DNA of 49,912 nucleotides from Caldifarciminota bacterium (GTDB lineage Bacteria; Hydrothermota; UBA3073): NCBI GenBank assembly GCA_023129165.1, contig JAGMCL010000027.1, positions 1 to 49,912 of the forward strand, read 5' to 3'. Shown piece by piece: positions 33,033 to 42,457 of this stretch (position 1 is its first letter; each line of letters starts with the position of its first letter). The notes under the pieces were generated by a model. It saw only the letters and a program-made list of their open reading frames with translations, ran no database searches and was not told where the DNA came from. The position numbers and the translations under genes were made by a program.

Positions 33033-35528
33033 TCACTTATTTAATACAAATACTAACTCTTTCCTTTCGTATTTTTCTTTGGTGAAGACCATACGAACTC
33101 TTATTATTCTGTTTTTCTCACCAATAATTTCACCGCCCTTTATTGATGTTATTTTAAATGGTAGAAATAGGCTAAATTCCTGATCTCCCTTACCATCAAC
33201 TATTATGTGGAATCTATCGTTTTTAATAAAATAATCTACCATTTTAAGACTTAAGGTTTCGTCACCGATGTGGGGATTGGCAGATGGAAAGTTAATATTA
33301 ATCCCGGGTTCATACTCTATTATAATCTCAGTCTCTTCTTCAAGAAGTATGTCCACCAGGCAGTGTACATCGTGTGGTGTTCTCTCAACATTGAATTCGA
33401 TATCCTTTCCATTAACGAGAACCCGTAGTATCTCTGCACCAATTCCAAAGGCAGGAGAAAATTTGAGAGTGTAAATTTTATCCCCTTTATTTTCCACATT
33501 CAGATGGAGCAAACCATCCTTTCTCTTAATAAAGAAATCAATAAGACTATTTCCAACCTTGAAATTCCTTACATCGGCATATTCCCACTGATATGGAATA
33601 TGGGGAGTGAAATAGATAATTTTCTCAATTTCATCTGCCTCGAGCCCAAAGAGCCCCCTTATTATTGGAAGTGTAATACCAACAGAGGAGAATATCTGAT
33701 GGGGGACGGATTCATTAAGTGGTATATAGGTGTTACCGGATAGAAGTTCTGGTGCAAAACCAGGTGCATCAATAAAATTAAGTCTCGAGTTTGCTATCAG
33801 ATGTTCAAATCCCGCATAAGGTCTATGATACTTGTATTCAGCAAGTGCTACATATCCTGTAAGAAACGGCCATACAGTGCCGTTGTTATAGCTAAGTGGA
33901 TCATAGAATCTGCTCTCATTTGAGATAGACCTTATTCCCCAGTCTGTACTCATCTTAGAAGAGGAAAAATTGCATAGCATTTTTTCTGCCTTAGTTTGCT
34001 CTAAGAGTCCAAAAACCATAGGAATAGATGCCCAAACAGATACCTCATCAATAAATCCTTTTTCAAGTATAGCAAAATTGAAAATTTTCTTACTTTTATT
34101 CCAGAATTTGTTATTTAAGTTTTGTATTGCTTTTTCGTACAATTCGTTTGCATCTTCTAATAACTCCTCATCTCCAATAATCTTAGATAGACCTCGTATG
34201 GTCTCAAGTGCCTTTGTCCATATTCCAGCAAGGTATATATCAACCTTCATCTTCTGTCTTAACGGACCCGTTTCGATCGCAGCAAGACCTGCAATAGTAT
34301 TTTCCATAAGACCATCTCCATCGGTATCTGCATTCTTACAGTAATCATATGCCTTCCTTACTGATTCCCAGATTCCTTTCAAAAAAGTTGTATCTCCTGA
34401 ACATCTAACATAGTCACCAATCGATACTATGTAATAAGGAGTAGTTTCACCATGATAAAAACCATATCCATACTCCTCAAACCATGGAATCATTCCACCA
34501 CTCTGCGATAGCTCATGCATGATCTTACCATCTTCTCTTTGATATTTTTTGAGAAAGAGAAGTGAATTTTTGCTGGTCTCAAAGTCACCATATGAATTCA
34601 ATGCAAGAGAGGCAAGAAGTGCATCACCACCAAAGAACCATGCAAAACCGGGTCTTTCACTCCTTCCAGATGTGTTATAACCCGCTACAAGCCCTGAACC
34701 AAGATGAGGATTTGTAACAAAACCCTTATCGATTGCAACCTTTGACCATTCAAAGGATAGATTGAGTAGAGAATCAGGTGTGTTTATTGACATAAGTTCG
34801 TTCTTTAAATCACTGTAATGTCTTTTAATCATATTATATAGATTGTCTATTTGCAGTAGAACATCCTTATATGTCTTCTTTGCCTTATCTCTCCCATCAA
34901 CACTTGATGTTACTATAATAGGTATCCTGTACCTCTTTTTGGGTTCTATTTGAAAGGCAATCCTGCTTGGCAAGTCTGGAAGGTTATGAGCAGGACCAGA
35001 TGATAGATTTTTTGCATATGGAGAACCTATAATTGCTCCATATCTACCTCGTGCTTCACCTACTACAAAACCGGGTATTCCCTCATCCCAGTATGAATAT
35101 TGACCACCCAGACCTGCAGGCCACATAGGTAAAAGGTCGAGATAAAATCCAGCAATCACTGTAAGGGGTTTTTCTGATATAATATCAAGAAGTACAATAC
35201 ATGCCTCTTCATCGAGTGGAACTAAAAAGGTCTCTTTCATCGTAAATGACTGGTGTGCATATGTTATGGTTGTAGCCTCAGGTGAGCAGGTTATCTCTCT
35301 TGCAAGTTTTAAACCAGAAATCTCATATCCATATTGGGGCATATCAAACGAAAGCGTGAAGTCATGGAGAATCTTGAATGGATATATCCACATCTCACAC
35401 CTTCCATCCTGGTAACCAAGAATTGAAGCCTTCTTACCTGTGGCATCAAAGAATGTGCTGGGATTTACCACACTTGAGAGGGATATATCTTCAATACCCA
35501 TTATTAGGAGGGGTAAAAAAAACATCAT
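33033..35528 (-). CDS. secreted (alpha/alpha)6-barrel glycoside hydrolase, glycogen-debranching-like
   Basis: 831 residues from ATG 35528 behind AAGGAGGTTGAT; an ATG follows directly. A short signal peptide (MMFFLPLLIMG) is likely. The N-terminal 215 residues are a beta-sandwich (LKLAREITCSPEATTITYAHQSF). The barrel (about 260-690) shows RPGFAWFFGGDALLASLAL, KYQREDGKIMHELSQ, NADTDGDGLMENT and NNGTVWPFLTGYVALAEY, the order seen in GDB1/COG3408-type amylo-alpha-1,6-glucosidase barrels, then ELLSGNTY and PHQIFSSVG. A beta domain ends the protein. Substrate likely an alpha-glucan or alpha-glucoside; a GH15-like assignment is the alternative. Acts in the periplasm if the leader is cleaved. Confidence 0.75.
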   Translation of the reverse strand: MMFFLPLLIMGIEDISLSSVVNPSTFFDATGKKASILGYQDGRCEMWIYPFKILHDFTLSFDMPQYGYEISGLKLAREITCSPEATTITYAHQSFTMKETFLVPLDEEACIVLLDIISEKPLTVIAGFYLDLLPMWPAGLGGQYSYWDEGIPGFVVGEARGRYGAIIGSPYAKNLSSGPAHNLPDLPSRIAFQIEPKKRYRIPIIVTSSVDGRDKAKKTYKDVLLQIDNLYNMIKRHYSDLKNELMSINTPDSLLNLSFEWSKVAIDKGFVTNPHLGSGLVAGYNTSGRSERPGFAWFFGGDALLASLALNSYGDFETSKNSLLFLKKYQREDGKIMHELSQSGGMIPWFEEYGYGFYHGETTPYYIVSIGDYVRCSGDTTFLKGIWESVRKAYDYCKNADTDGDGLMENTIAGLAAIETGPLRQKMKVDIYLAGIWTKALETIRGLSKIIGDEELLEDANELYEKAIQNLNNKFWNKSKKIFNFAILEKGFIDEVSVWASIPMVFGLLEQTKAEKMLCNFSSSKMSTDWGIRSISNESRFYDPLSYNNGTVWPFLTGYVALAEYKYHRPYAGFEHLIANSRLNFIDAPGFAPELLSGNTYIPLNESVPHQIFSSVGITLPIIRGLFGLEADEIEKIIYFTPHIPYQWEYADVRNFKVGNSLIDFFIKRKDGLLHLNVENKGDKIYTLKFSPAFGIGAEILRVLVNGKDIEFNVERTPHDVHCLVDILLEEETEIIIEYEPGININFPSANPHIGDETLSLKMVDYFIKNDRFHIIVDGKGDQEFSLFLPFKITSIKGGEIIGEKNRIIRVRMVFTKEKYERKELVFVLNK

Positions 35529-35549
35529 ATCAACCTCCTTATTTTTATC

Positions 35550-35602
35550 GCGACTGGGAAGTCGCTCCTACCAATCGCCCCGCCAAAGGCGGGGCTCCTA
35601 CC
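35550..35602. repeat. two hairpins in tandem, each followed by TCCTACC
   Basis: GCGACT-GGGA-AGTCGC (35550-35565) and GCCCCGCC-AAA-GGCGGGGC (35577-35595) are each followed by TCCTACC. The same unit thus occurs twice head to tail, unlike the inverted pairs at 7721 and 42458. It lies just upstream of the gene starting at 35528. Confidence 0.6.
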
Positions 35603-35652
35603 ATTACATTTTAACATTAAACATGTAACATTTCATCTATCGCCCCTAACCT

Positions 35653-35685
35653 CTACTCGCTACTCACTACTGGCTACTCGCTACT
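35653..35685. repeat. CTACTCGCTACTCACTAC simple-sequence repeat
   Basis: Units CTACTCG, CTACTCA, CTACTGG, CTACTCG and CTAC follow one another in a short degenerate tandem. It lies 6 bp downstream of the stop of the gene at 35692. No coding meaning seen. Confidence 0.55.
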
Positions 35686-35691
35686 TTCTTA

Positions 35692-38292
35692 TCATTCGAC
35701 AATCGTAAATTGTACGAACGAGTATTGTTCAAATACTGTTGCCCATTTATCCTTATTCTTCTCTATATTTTTAAAAAATATCCTGAATGCAGGGGTTTTG
35801 CCACTCTCTGTTACAAGACCTATCATATCATTTCTTGATATGGCAATCTCGATGGAATATATTCCATTATCCTCTTTACCTGAAAAGAGTATATCGGATT
35901 CCTTTATAAGCCTTTCCCACTTTTTAAGGTAAAATGGGTCATTATCCCAGAGCTCAAAGTCGTGTTTCTCACCAGGATGCATATTCTGGTTATATCTCCG
36001 AACCTCATCTGTGCAATCGAGTATCTTTACAAAAGAAAGTGAATCCGGGGAGAAACAGATTTTATAATTATCTCTTGAATGCCACCAACCGTCTCTTTTT
36101 GCATCTATATACAGCTCAATATCCAAATATCTATCAAGTTTAAACCCTATATATAGACAATCCTCATCCCAGTTCATATAGACCTTTGCAGATATTTCTG
36201 TATTCTTAAAATTAAGTACATCTGTGACCAACCCCCACTCATCTTCAATCTCTCCATCTATAACCCTTGTCCCTTTAAGTATTGCCTCATTTACTGCATA
36301 AAGAGATAGGTTATCTACATTATCAGATACTCCATCTCCATCAGTATCCGAATATAATGGATCTGTTCCTTTATAGATACCTGCTGTAAACTCATAAAGG
36401 TCATCCAGTCCATCTGCATCCGTGTCCTTTTCAAGTGGAGAACTGCCAAATCGTTTCTCATCCATTGGGATTCTTTTGTCCATATCCGGGAACCCATCAC
36501 CATCTTCATCCTCTGTCTCAATTATCTTACCCCATGGGGACTTTATGCAATCCCAATCCTTGAAGTCTCTTAGTATATAGGCCTGGAAATCAAAATGCTC
36601 ACCATGTTGTGTTTGAAGGTCAAGGGGACGGTCTCCATGGGCCATCTGTGGACATCCACTCATAGCATAAATAAGGTCAAGATTATGCTGAAATTCATGG
36701 GTAAATATCCATGTTATAGGTGTATACACTGTGTCTGATTTATCAGGATAACGTACACCTGTTCTTACAGGGTAGGGTCCAAGGCAGTATGTAGACTTTC
36801 CAAGTATTTTCATGCCTCCGTAACTGGTTCCTCCACCTTCTGGAGGATATACATATGTACAGAAGATACCCCCGTACTCATTTTCCAATATACCATATTT
36901 CTTAAGGTCAGGTTCGATTATATCTGGCCATGGATAACCCTCACCTTTGAAGAAGTGTTCATCCCTGTACTCAGAAATCACCATATAATCAACATCATAG
37001 TTTATCCTGCAAAAAGAATTTCTCCACGTAAAGAGACGACCCAACTCAATACCCCTCTTTATTTTTTTAATTTCTTCTTCACTCAACCTTCCTCCAGACG
37101 TATTTGTGTATATCACTACAAGGAGCCTTATATTGGCATATCCTGTATATCCTATGGATGGAGGCTGTATCTCAACCTCTATCTCTTCAGATGGTATACC
37201 CTCATATCCATTTTTATCCATGCATCTAACAGTATATGAATATTTACCGGCGACAAGACGGTCATCAAAGGCAAATGTATCTCTTACTACAGCGATGGGC
37301 TCTGCCAAATCTGTTCTGTATACGCTATATCCAGATATATTCTTATATATAGAAGGTTGCCAGTAGAGCATACAGTTTCTACTGAGAGGTTTTGCACTGA
37401 GGTTTGTAGGACCTGGAATCATAATAGCTCCAGCTTCTGGAGAGGGTTCACTTATATCATTTTCCTCTATCTTCAACACTGAATATAAGTAAGAATTTCC
37501 ATATTTGACATCTTTATCTATGTAGAATGTATCATCCACGGTTGTCAAATATTTTCCATTTCTCAACAACTCGAATCTTTTGCCAACCTTATTCCAACAA
37601 ATAAGTATATTTTTACTGTTTACTTCAACATCAGGTCTTGACGGGGGAAGCGGATGGTCAAACATCTCTTTGCTACGTGCACTCATATTACCGTTTTCAT
37701 CCATACATACAATAGTATATACATATCTTCCAGAAGGTGGATTATCAGTAAATATATTTTCCGTACAAATACCCACCTTTATAAAAAGACCCTCCTCACA
37801 GGACATATCTCTTCTATATATAATGTATCTTTTTCCAAGAGACCCCTCCCATTTGAGAATTCTTTCTTCACCCGTCTTTAAAATGGTAACGTTATTAGGT
37901 CTCCCGGGGTCGGAAAATGGGAAAAGTGAGAGAGGGTTATGAATATTCCCATTGTTTATGTCTTTCTCGCTTACACTGAATGATAGTACACCCTGTTCAT
38001 TGGTTGCGTTACAGGTAAAGATAACCGTGAAGGAATCCTGGATAAGGTCAGTACCAAAATTCCCGAGTTCAAATCCATAATAACCATTTCCAGGTATTGG
38101 AGGGTCTTCACGTGGGCTCCACTTGGGGGAGGTTTCAGTTACTATGGTATCAATATCCCTGAATGCTATAAAGCCACACTGGGGTGGAAGGTGCGTGCAA
38201 GAACTGCCATCTGAATGACTAACCTCTCCCCAGTTCACAAAGAAATTTGCTACACCTATCTGGGAGATGAGAAAAAATAAAAGATACAGCAT
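35692..38292 (-). CDS. putative secreted zinc metallopeptidase (HEFQH) with FN3, type-3-like repeats and CBM9-like domain
   Basis: I place the start at ATG 38292 (866 residues); GTG 38304 is an in-frame alternative. A signal peptide leads into a 110-residue module (NWGEVSHSD...HLPP...PKW...IPGNGYYGFELGNF) also found in the enzyme at 44815-47838. Three FN3-like domains follow (about 135-375). The catalytic domain (about 390-600) has HEFQHNLD (His532, Glu533, His536) and HGD, as in the protein at 28105-30261. Two Asp-rich thrombospondin-3-like repeats (DTDADGLDD, DTDGDGVSD) come next, then a CBM9/DOMON-like domain (TRVIDGEIEDEW...CLYIGFKLD). A protease that binds glycan is a reasonable reading but not demonstrated. 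No T9SS domain at the C-terminus (ends VQFTIVE). Confidence 0.7.
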   Translation of the reverse strand: MLYLLFFLISQIGVANFFVNWGEVSHSDGSSCTHLPPQCGFIAFRDIDTIVTETSPKWSPREDPPIPGNGYYGFELGNFGTDLIQDSFTVIFTCNATNEQGVLSFSVSEKDINNGNIHNPLSLFPFSDPGRPNNVTILKTGEERILKWEGSLGKRYIIYRRDMSCEEGLFIKVGICTENIFTDNPPSGRYVYTIVCMDENGNMSARSKEMFDHPLPPSRPDVEVNSKNILICWNKVGKRFELLRNGKYLTTVDDTFYIDKDVKYGNSYLYSVLKIEENDISEPSPEAGAIMIPGPTNLSAKPLSRNCMLYWQPSIYKNISGYSVYRTDLAEPIAVVRDTFAFDDRLVAGKYSYTVRCMDKNGYEGIPSEEIEVEIQPPSIGYTGYANIRLLVVIYTNTSGGRLSEEEIKKIKRGIELGRLFTWRNSFCRINYDVDYMVISEYRDEHFFKGEGYPWPDIIEPDLKKYGILENEYGGIFCTYVYPPEGGGTSYGGMKILGKSTYCLGPYPVRTGVRYPDKSDTVYTPITWIFTHEFQHNLDLIYAMSGCPQMAHGDRPLDLQTQHGEHFDFQAYILRDFKDWDCIKSPWGKIIETEDEDGDGFPDMDKRIPMDEKRFGSSPLEKDTDADGLDDLYEFTAGIYKGTDPLYSDTDGDGVSDNVDNLSLYAVNEAILKGTRVIDGEIEDEWGLVTDVLNFKNTEISAKVYMNWDEDCLYIGFKLDRYLDIELYIDAKRDGWWHSRDNYKICFSPDSLSFVKILDCTDEVRRYNQNMHPGEKHDFELWDNDPFYLKKWERLIKESDILFSGKEDNGIYSIEIAISRNDMIGLVTESGKTPAFRIFFKNIEKNKDKWATVFEQYSFVQFTIVE

Positions 38293-38344
38293 AATATTCC
38301 CCACCTTAATAAATATTAAATATACACACTAAAAAGAAAATTGT

Positions 38345-38411
38345 AGCCACAGATTGCACAGATTTCCACAGATTAAAGTATTTTTTAAAAAAATCAGTGA
38401 AATCCGTGGCT
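38345..38411. repeat. degenerate inverted repeat spanning the end of a hydrolase gene
   Basis: AGCCACAGATTGCACAGATTTC on the left faces GAAATCCGTGGCT on the right around an AT-rich middle. The right arm encodes the last residues (SHGFH) and lies against the stop codon of the gene at 38394. It belongs to the 'CAGATT' phrase family seen at 4601-4770, 5738 and 10647. Confidence 0.5.
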
Positions 38412-40616
38412 CACTTTTGATTTTTGCATTTTAATGGTAGCCGGTTTTCCCATTACCCCCTCACTTTTACGTCTTCCATCTACAAAGACTATAAATCTAT
38501 TATTCTCAAGCTCGACCTTTATTTTATGACCTTTATAAGGGACATTATCTATCTTGAAGTAATGCAGTCCAAGAGGAAGTGGGTCTACTATCAGGGAATT
38601 ATCATACTGGGGAAGAATTCCACAAACGTATTTTATTATGAGGTCTACAACCCAGGAGTGCTGATAGTCATTCACCCCTCTGTAGAGACAGGTCTTACCA
38701 GTATAAGGATTATAGTGTTCATAGGTATTAGGATATCTGATGTCACAATCAAGAAACATCATTTTTATAAACCTCTCTATAAACCATCCTGCTGTTTCTC
38801 TCAGTGTTTCATCAAACCTGTAGGCAACATTTGCAAGAGCCTCTGCTATATGAGAATTGGTCATAGGCCATACCCTACCATTCCATGGACAGTTCATCCT
38901 TTTTTGCTTCCATTCGCCAAATGGGTTTGCCAGAGATTCGTCTATTGATGTTGATGGAACCGGGAAAGGTGTCCAGAACTCCTTTTTATTAAGTAGATGC
39001 CTCCTGATGCCGTTTAGGTATCTTTTATTGATGATGTCACTCATGTATGGATAGAAGCACACAGCTGCTTTGACTCCTGTTCGTTTACCTGTTTTGGGAT
39101 TAATATCAAAGAACATTTCTTCTTTCGTATCCCACATTTCCTTAAGGATAGCATCCTTTATTTTTTCTGCTTCTTCTTTCCATATTTTAGCCTCTTTTGC
39201 TTTTCCAGTTTTTTCAGAAATAAAGGATAAAGCCTTACGAATACCATATTGGTAATATGTTGCATCAATACCCTTTAATCTAATACTCCCATTTTCTTTA
39301 TATATATCTGCCTTTTCATCCACACTTGTGTATCTTGGCATAAACTCCTGTCCTGTTTCCCACTGGTCAATCACATCGTATAGATGACTATGTTCTCTAT
39401 CTCTTTCTCTATCGAAGTATTCGGCATACCTAACAAGAGATGGGTATACTCTTTCAAGAAACGAGACATCAGGATGTACCCTGAAAATTTCTATAATCAT
39501 TGTCCCAAAATCGGCATGATAGAATCCCCTCTCCTTTATATCAATCGGGTATATGTGACCTGGATAGTTACCATTATTCTCCTGTTCTTTTACGAAGTTA
39601 AGAAAACTTCCCTCTGCAACCTTTGGGTTATCCATCCACCTTGTTTCAAGCATATGGCACTGTGCTGAATATGTTATGGGAACGCGAAAGTATGCAGGCC
39701 CTTCACAAATACAGGGGTGCGAATATGAATTTTGCATCATAAGTAATTTAAGACCATACCATCTATACCAGTAAAATTTCTCGATATATTTATTTGAACA
39801 TTCAAAAGAGGGAACAGATTTGAAGAAATTATGCCAGTTTGTATCACTCTCATTTATAGGGTTATGGATTTTGAGAATATCTCTAACCTGACTTTTTATA
39901 CTGCTTGAGTCTTTTGCTACTGACATAAAGATTTTAAGCTCGGTATCTTTCTTTATTTTAAGATGTTTGTGTAATCCAAGATAGAGTAAACCATCTAAAT
40001 CTATTCCCCCATTATGAATCTCACAGGGAAGTTTACCATTAAATTTTTCATAGAAGGGCGTATATTCGAAAAATGGTTGATTTGCTGTAGTTTCGGATAG
40101 ATTTGCAGAGTATGTTGAGTGAGTCATACCAAGGAATACGGACATGGTTACTGGATATTTACCCCATAGTCGTCTATCTTTTTTAAAGAGAAAACCCTTA
40201 TCATTGTGGGATATTAATACAGTTTTATCATCCACTATATTGACCTGGGCCGTCCAGAGTATTATATCAATATCTCTTCCTGTATCATCTCCCTCAAATC
40301 TCAGAATAGAGGTAAGGGTATCTCCAGAAAGCATTGAATCTGTCTCCAATAGGTAAAGTCCATCTGTCAGCGAAAATTTTCTTTGAAGTTTAGAGGGTCT
40401 CCAGACCTTATACACAAGAGATGGTTTTATCACCTTCCCATTATCCGATAGAATAGTAATGGTATAAAGTGGTTTTATAGGTATATTATAGAAATGTGCT
40501 TCATCCCATAATCCAGGAAGATGAAGCCATTCAGGGAAGAGTGGGGCAAAAATGAGAGAATCGCCACCCCCAAGATACCACTTATCATCCCTCTCGAGTA
40601 GTTTTAAAACATCCAT
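38394..40616 (-). CDS. GH63-like (alpha/alpha)6-barrel glycoside hydrolase, cytoplasmic
   Basis: 740 residues from ATG 40616 behind AAGGAGGATTT, with no signal peptide. A beta domain (about 1-240) precedes the barrel. Motifs: CICEGPAYFRVPITYSA, DQWETGQEFMPRY (an acidic active-site region), CPWNGRVWPMTNSHIAEALA, and YEHYNPYTGK with the Glu of an ExYxP motif also seen at 30758-33025. Family GH63 or a neighbouring clan GH-G-type group is most likely; specificity (glucoside, mannosylglycerate or other) is open. The gene follows the permease gene at 40626-41465 by 9 bp and so probably shares its transcript, consistent with cleaving sugars just imported. The C-terminal residues SHGFH come from a repeat arm. 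Confidence 0.8.
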   Translation of the reverse strand: MDVLKLLERDDKWYLGGGDSLIFAPLFPEWLHLPGLWDEAHFYNIPIKPLYTITILSDNGKVIKPSLVYKVWRPSKLQRKFSLTDGLYLLETDSMLSGDTLTSILRFEGDDTGRDIDIILWTAQVNIVDDKTVLISHNDKGFLFKKDRRLWGKYPVTMSVFLGMTHSTYSANLSETTANQPFFEYTPFYEKFNGKLPCEIHNGGIDLDGLLYLGLHKHLKIKKDTELKIFMSVAKDSSSIKSQVRDILKIHNPINESDTNWHNFFKSVPSFECSNKYIEKFYWYRWYGLKLLMMQNSYSHPCICEGPAYFRVPITYSAQCHMLETRWMDNPKVAEGSFLNFVKEQENNGNYPGHIYPIDIKERGFYHADFGTMIIEIFRVHPDVSFLERVYPSLVRYAEYFDRERDREHSHLYDVIDQWETGQEFMPRYTSVDEKADIYKENGSIRLKGIDATYYQYGIRKALSFISEKTGKAKEAKIWKEEAEKIKDAILKEMWDTKEEMFFDINPKTGKRTGVKAAVCFYPYMSDIINKRYLNGIRRHLLNKKEFWTPFPVPSTSIDESLANPFGEWKQKRMNCPWNGRVWPMTNSHIAEALANVAYRFDETLRETAGWFIERFIKMMFLDCDIRYPNTYEHYNPYTGKTCLYRGVNDYQHSWVVDLIIKYVCGILPQYDNSLIVDPLPLGLHYFKIDNVPYKGHKIKVELENNRFIVFVDGRRKSEGVMGKPATIKMQKSKVSHGFH

Positions 40617-40625
40617 AAATCCTCC

Positions 40626-41465
40626 TTATCCCTTTACCCCGGTAATTACCATTCCTTTTATAAAGTATCTCTGAGCAAAGAAGAATATAGCAAGGCAAGG
40701 AAGCATAATAACGAGTGATGCTGCCATCATGAGATGTGGTTGAACTGCATAGAGCGAATTAAAATCCTGAAGAGCAAGTGCAAGTGTCTTTTTCTCTGGT
40801 GAATTCAGATAGATAAGCGGTCCCATAAAGTCGTTCCAGTTACCCATGAAAGAGAAGAGGGCAACTGTTAGAAGTGCAGGTTTTGAAAGAGGGAGGATTA
40901 TTTTAAAAAATATACCAAAGTGGCTGCATCCATCTATCCTTGCAGCATCATCCATTTCAGTGGGTATTGTCATAAAAAACTGGCGAAGAAGAAATATGAA
41001 GAATGCACTACCACCTAAAAATGCAGGAACTGTCAATGGGTAAAATGTATCCACCCACCCAAGTGCCCTGAACTCAATAAATATAGGAATCATAGTCACC
41101 TGTGCGGGTATCATCATTGTTGCGAGTAAGATAACAAACAATGGGTCTCTAAAAGGAAATCGCAATCTTGAAAATCCATAGGCAACAAGAGCGCAGGAAA
41201 ATACATGACCAGTCATTGCAAGAAATGTGATAAGGAGGGTATTCCCGAGGGCTCTCCAAAAGTTTATTGCCCTTAAGGCAGTAAAATAGTTGTTCCATTG
41301 CGGTTTTCTCGGAAGCCATGCCATACTCTCTGCCTCTGCATAAGTCTTCAGGGATGTTGTAAGCATCCAGAAGAGAGGGATGAGTATAATAAACACACCT
41401 ACCAGTATTATGATGGTTGCAGCTATAGTCCATATTCTCCTCCGTGTTATTTTACTGTGTGTCAT
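40626..41465 (-). CDS. sugar ABC transporter permease (CUT1, MalG-type)
   Basis: I choose ATG 41465, behind AAGGAGGGGAAA, giving 279 residues; a longer frame up to 41570 lacks a ribosome site and overlaps the upstream gene far more. Six membrane segments are visible, and the cytoplasmic EAA-like loop reads DDAARIDGCSHFGIFFKIILPLSKPAL, the ATPase contact of CUT1 permeases. It ends YFIKGMVITGVKG, the standard MalG-type tail. Its ATG overlaps the TGA of the partner permease (ATGA, 41462-41465), so translation is coupled. No ATPase gene is in the window; CUT1 systems often share one encoded elsewhere. Confidence 0.93.
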   Translation of the reverse strand: MTHSKITRRRIWTIAATIIILVGVFIILIPLFWMLTTSLKTYAEAESMAWLPRKPQWNNYFTALRAINFWRALGNTLLITFLAMTGHVFSCALVAYGFSRLRFPFRDPLFVILLATMMIPAQVTMIPIFIEFRALGWVDTFYPLTVPAFLGGSAFFIFLLRQFFMTIPTEMDDAARIDGCSHFGIFFKIILPLSKPALLTVALFSFMGNWNDFMGPLIYLNSPEKKTLALALQDFNSLYAVQPHLMMAASLVIMLPCLAIFFFAQRYFIKGMVITGVKG

Positions 41466-42382
41466 TTTCCCCTCCTTGCACCTGCATAATATACCCACGC
41501 TGATGATGATTTGAGGATCAAAAGTGTAAATACAATTATAATAATAAAGAGGACCCATGCAAGTGCGCAACCATATCCCATTCTGTGATATTGAAATGCC
41601 TGTCTGTAAAGGTTTAGAACATAAAAAAGCGTAGCATTGTTGGGTCCTCCACCTGTCATAATATAGGAACTCGTGAATACCTGAAAGGACCCAATAATCC
41701 CCATAATCAGGTTAAAAAGAATAACTGGAGATAGCATGGGTAATGTAATGTGTCTGAACTTGCTCCACACACTTGCTCCATCAATATCTGCAGATTCAAA
41801 TAGATGTGTTGGTATACCCTGAAGGGCTGCAAGGTATATTATCATAGCTCCACCAACTGCCCATAGATTCATTATTATAAATGATGGCAGCGCCCAGAAT
41901 TCTGAGTATAACCAGGTCACTGGAGAACTTATGAGTTCTAAGACTGGCATGATATGCAGCAATTTTAGAATTGGATTGAGGACGCCAAAGTGTGGGTTGA
42001 ATATTTTCTGCCACAGAATCGCGACTGCAACGCCTGAGAGGATGGCTGGCATATAGAATATCGTGCGAAAGATGTTGATACCCTTTACTCCCTGATTCAT
42101 AAGAATTGCAACGAGGAGTCCGAATCCCAGGTTTAGCGGAATGGCGAAGACAGTATATATAAATGTTACCTTGAGGCACTGATAGAGGAGAGGGTCTTCA
42201 ATTAACCTCTTGTAATTACCTCCTCCCACAAATGCCGGGGGGGTTATAATATCCCACTTCATAAAACTCAGGAATAGAGAGGCTAAGATAGGTCCTATAA
42301 TAAAGGCTAAAAATCCTATAAGCCATGGACTTATTGCAAAATATCCTGAAAGCGCCTCTCTTTTCCTTGCACTAAGGTTCAT
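41462..42382 (-). CDS. sugar ABC transporter permease (CUT1, MalF-type)
   Basis: 306 residues from ATG 42382 behind TGAGGAGAGAAA. Six hydrophobic segments start at about residue 17 (YFAISPWLIGFLAFIIGPI). The EAA loop is FESADIDGASVWSKFRHITLPMLSP. FQVFTSSYIMTGGGPNNAT and YGCALAW near the end are also typical. Partner of the adjacent MalG-type protein. It begins the permease-hydrolase transcript, since a 172-bp spacer with a repeat and a 7-bp palindrome (42411-42427) separates it from the gene at 42555. Confidence 0.94.
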   Translation of the reverse strand: MNLSARKREALSGYFAISPWLIGFLAFIIGPILASLFLSFMKWDIITPPAFVGGGNYKRLIEDPLLYQCLKVTFIYTVFAIPLNLGFGLLVAILMNQGVKGINIFRTIFYMPAILSGVAVAILWQKIFNPHFGVLNPILKLLHIMPVLELISSPVTWLYSEFWALPSFIIMNLWAVGGAMIIYLAALQGIPTHLFESADIDGASVWSKFRHITLPMLSPVILFNLIMGIIGSFQVFTSSYIMTGGGPNNATLFYVLNLYRQAFQYHRMGYGCALAWVLFIIIIVFTLLILKSSSAWVYYAGARRGK

Positions 42383-42410
42383 TTTCTCTCCTCAAGCATT
42401 TGTCGGTAGT

Positions 42411-42427
42411 GTCAAAAAACTTTTGAC
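42411..42427. promoter_or_regulatory. perfect palindrome upstream of the permease genes
   Basis: GTCAAAA-AAC-TTTTGAC has 7-bp perfect arms and lies 28 bp upstream of the MalF-type start, near the expected promoter. A TTGACA-like -35 overlaps it, but no good -10 was seen. Possible operator; it does not resemble the CG-centred palindrome at 26764. Confidence 0.4.
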
Positions 42428-42457
42428 TATTTTCTTTTAATTTGTCAGCCTGGTTCT

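Noticed and set aside
35653-35685. CRISPR or satellite array
   Set aside because: Too short (about 33 bp) and degenerate; a simple-sequence repeat is sufficient.
41466-41570. N-terminal extension of the MalG-type permease
   Set aside because: No ribosome site, unusual Cys/Tyr-rich leader, and it would overlap the partner gene by over 100 bp; ATG 41465 has a strong ribosome site and the usual ATGA overlap.
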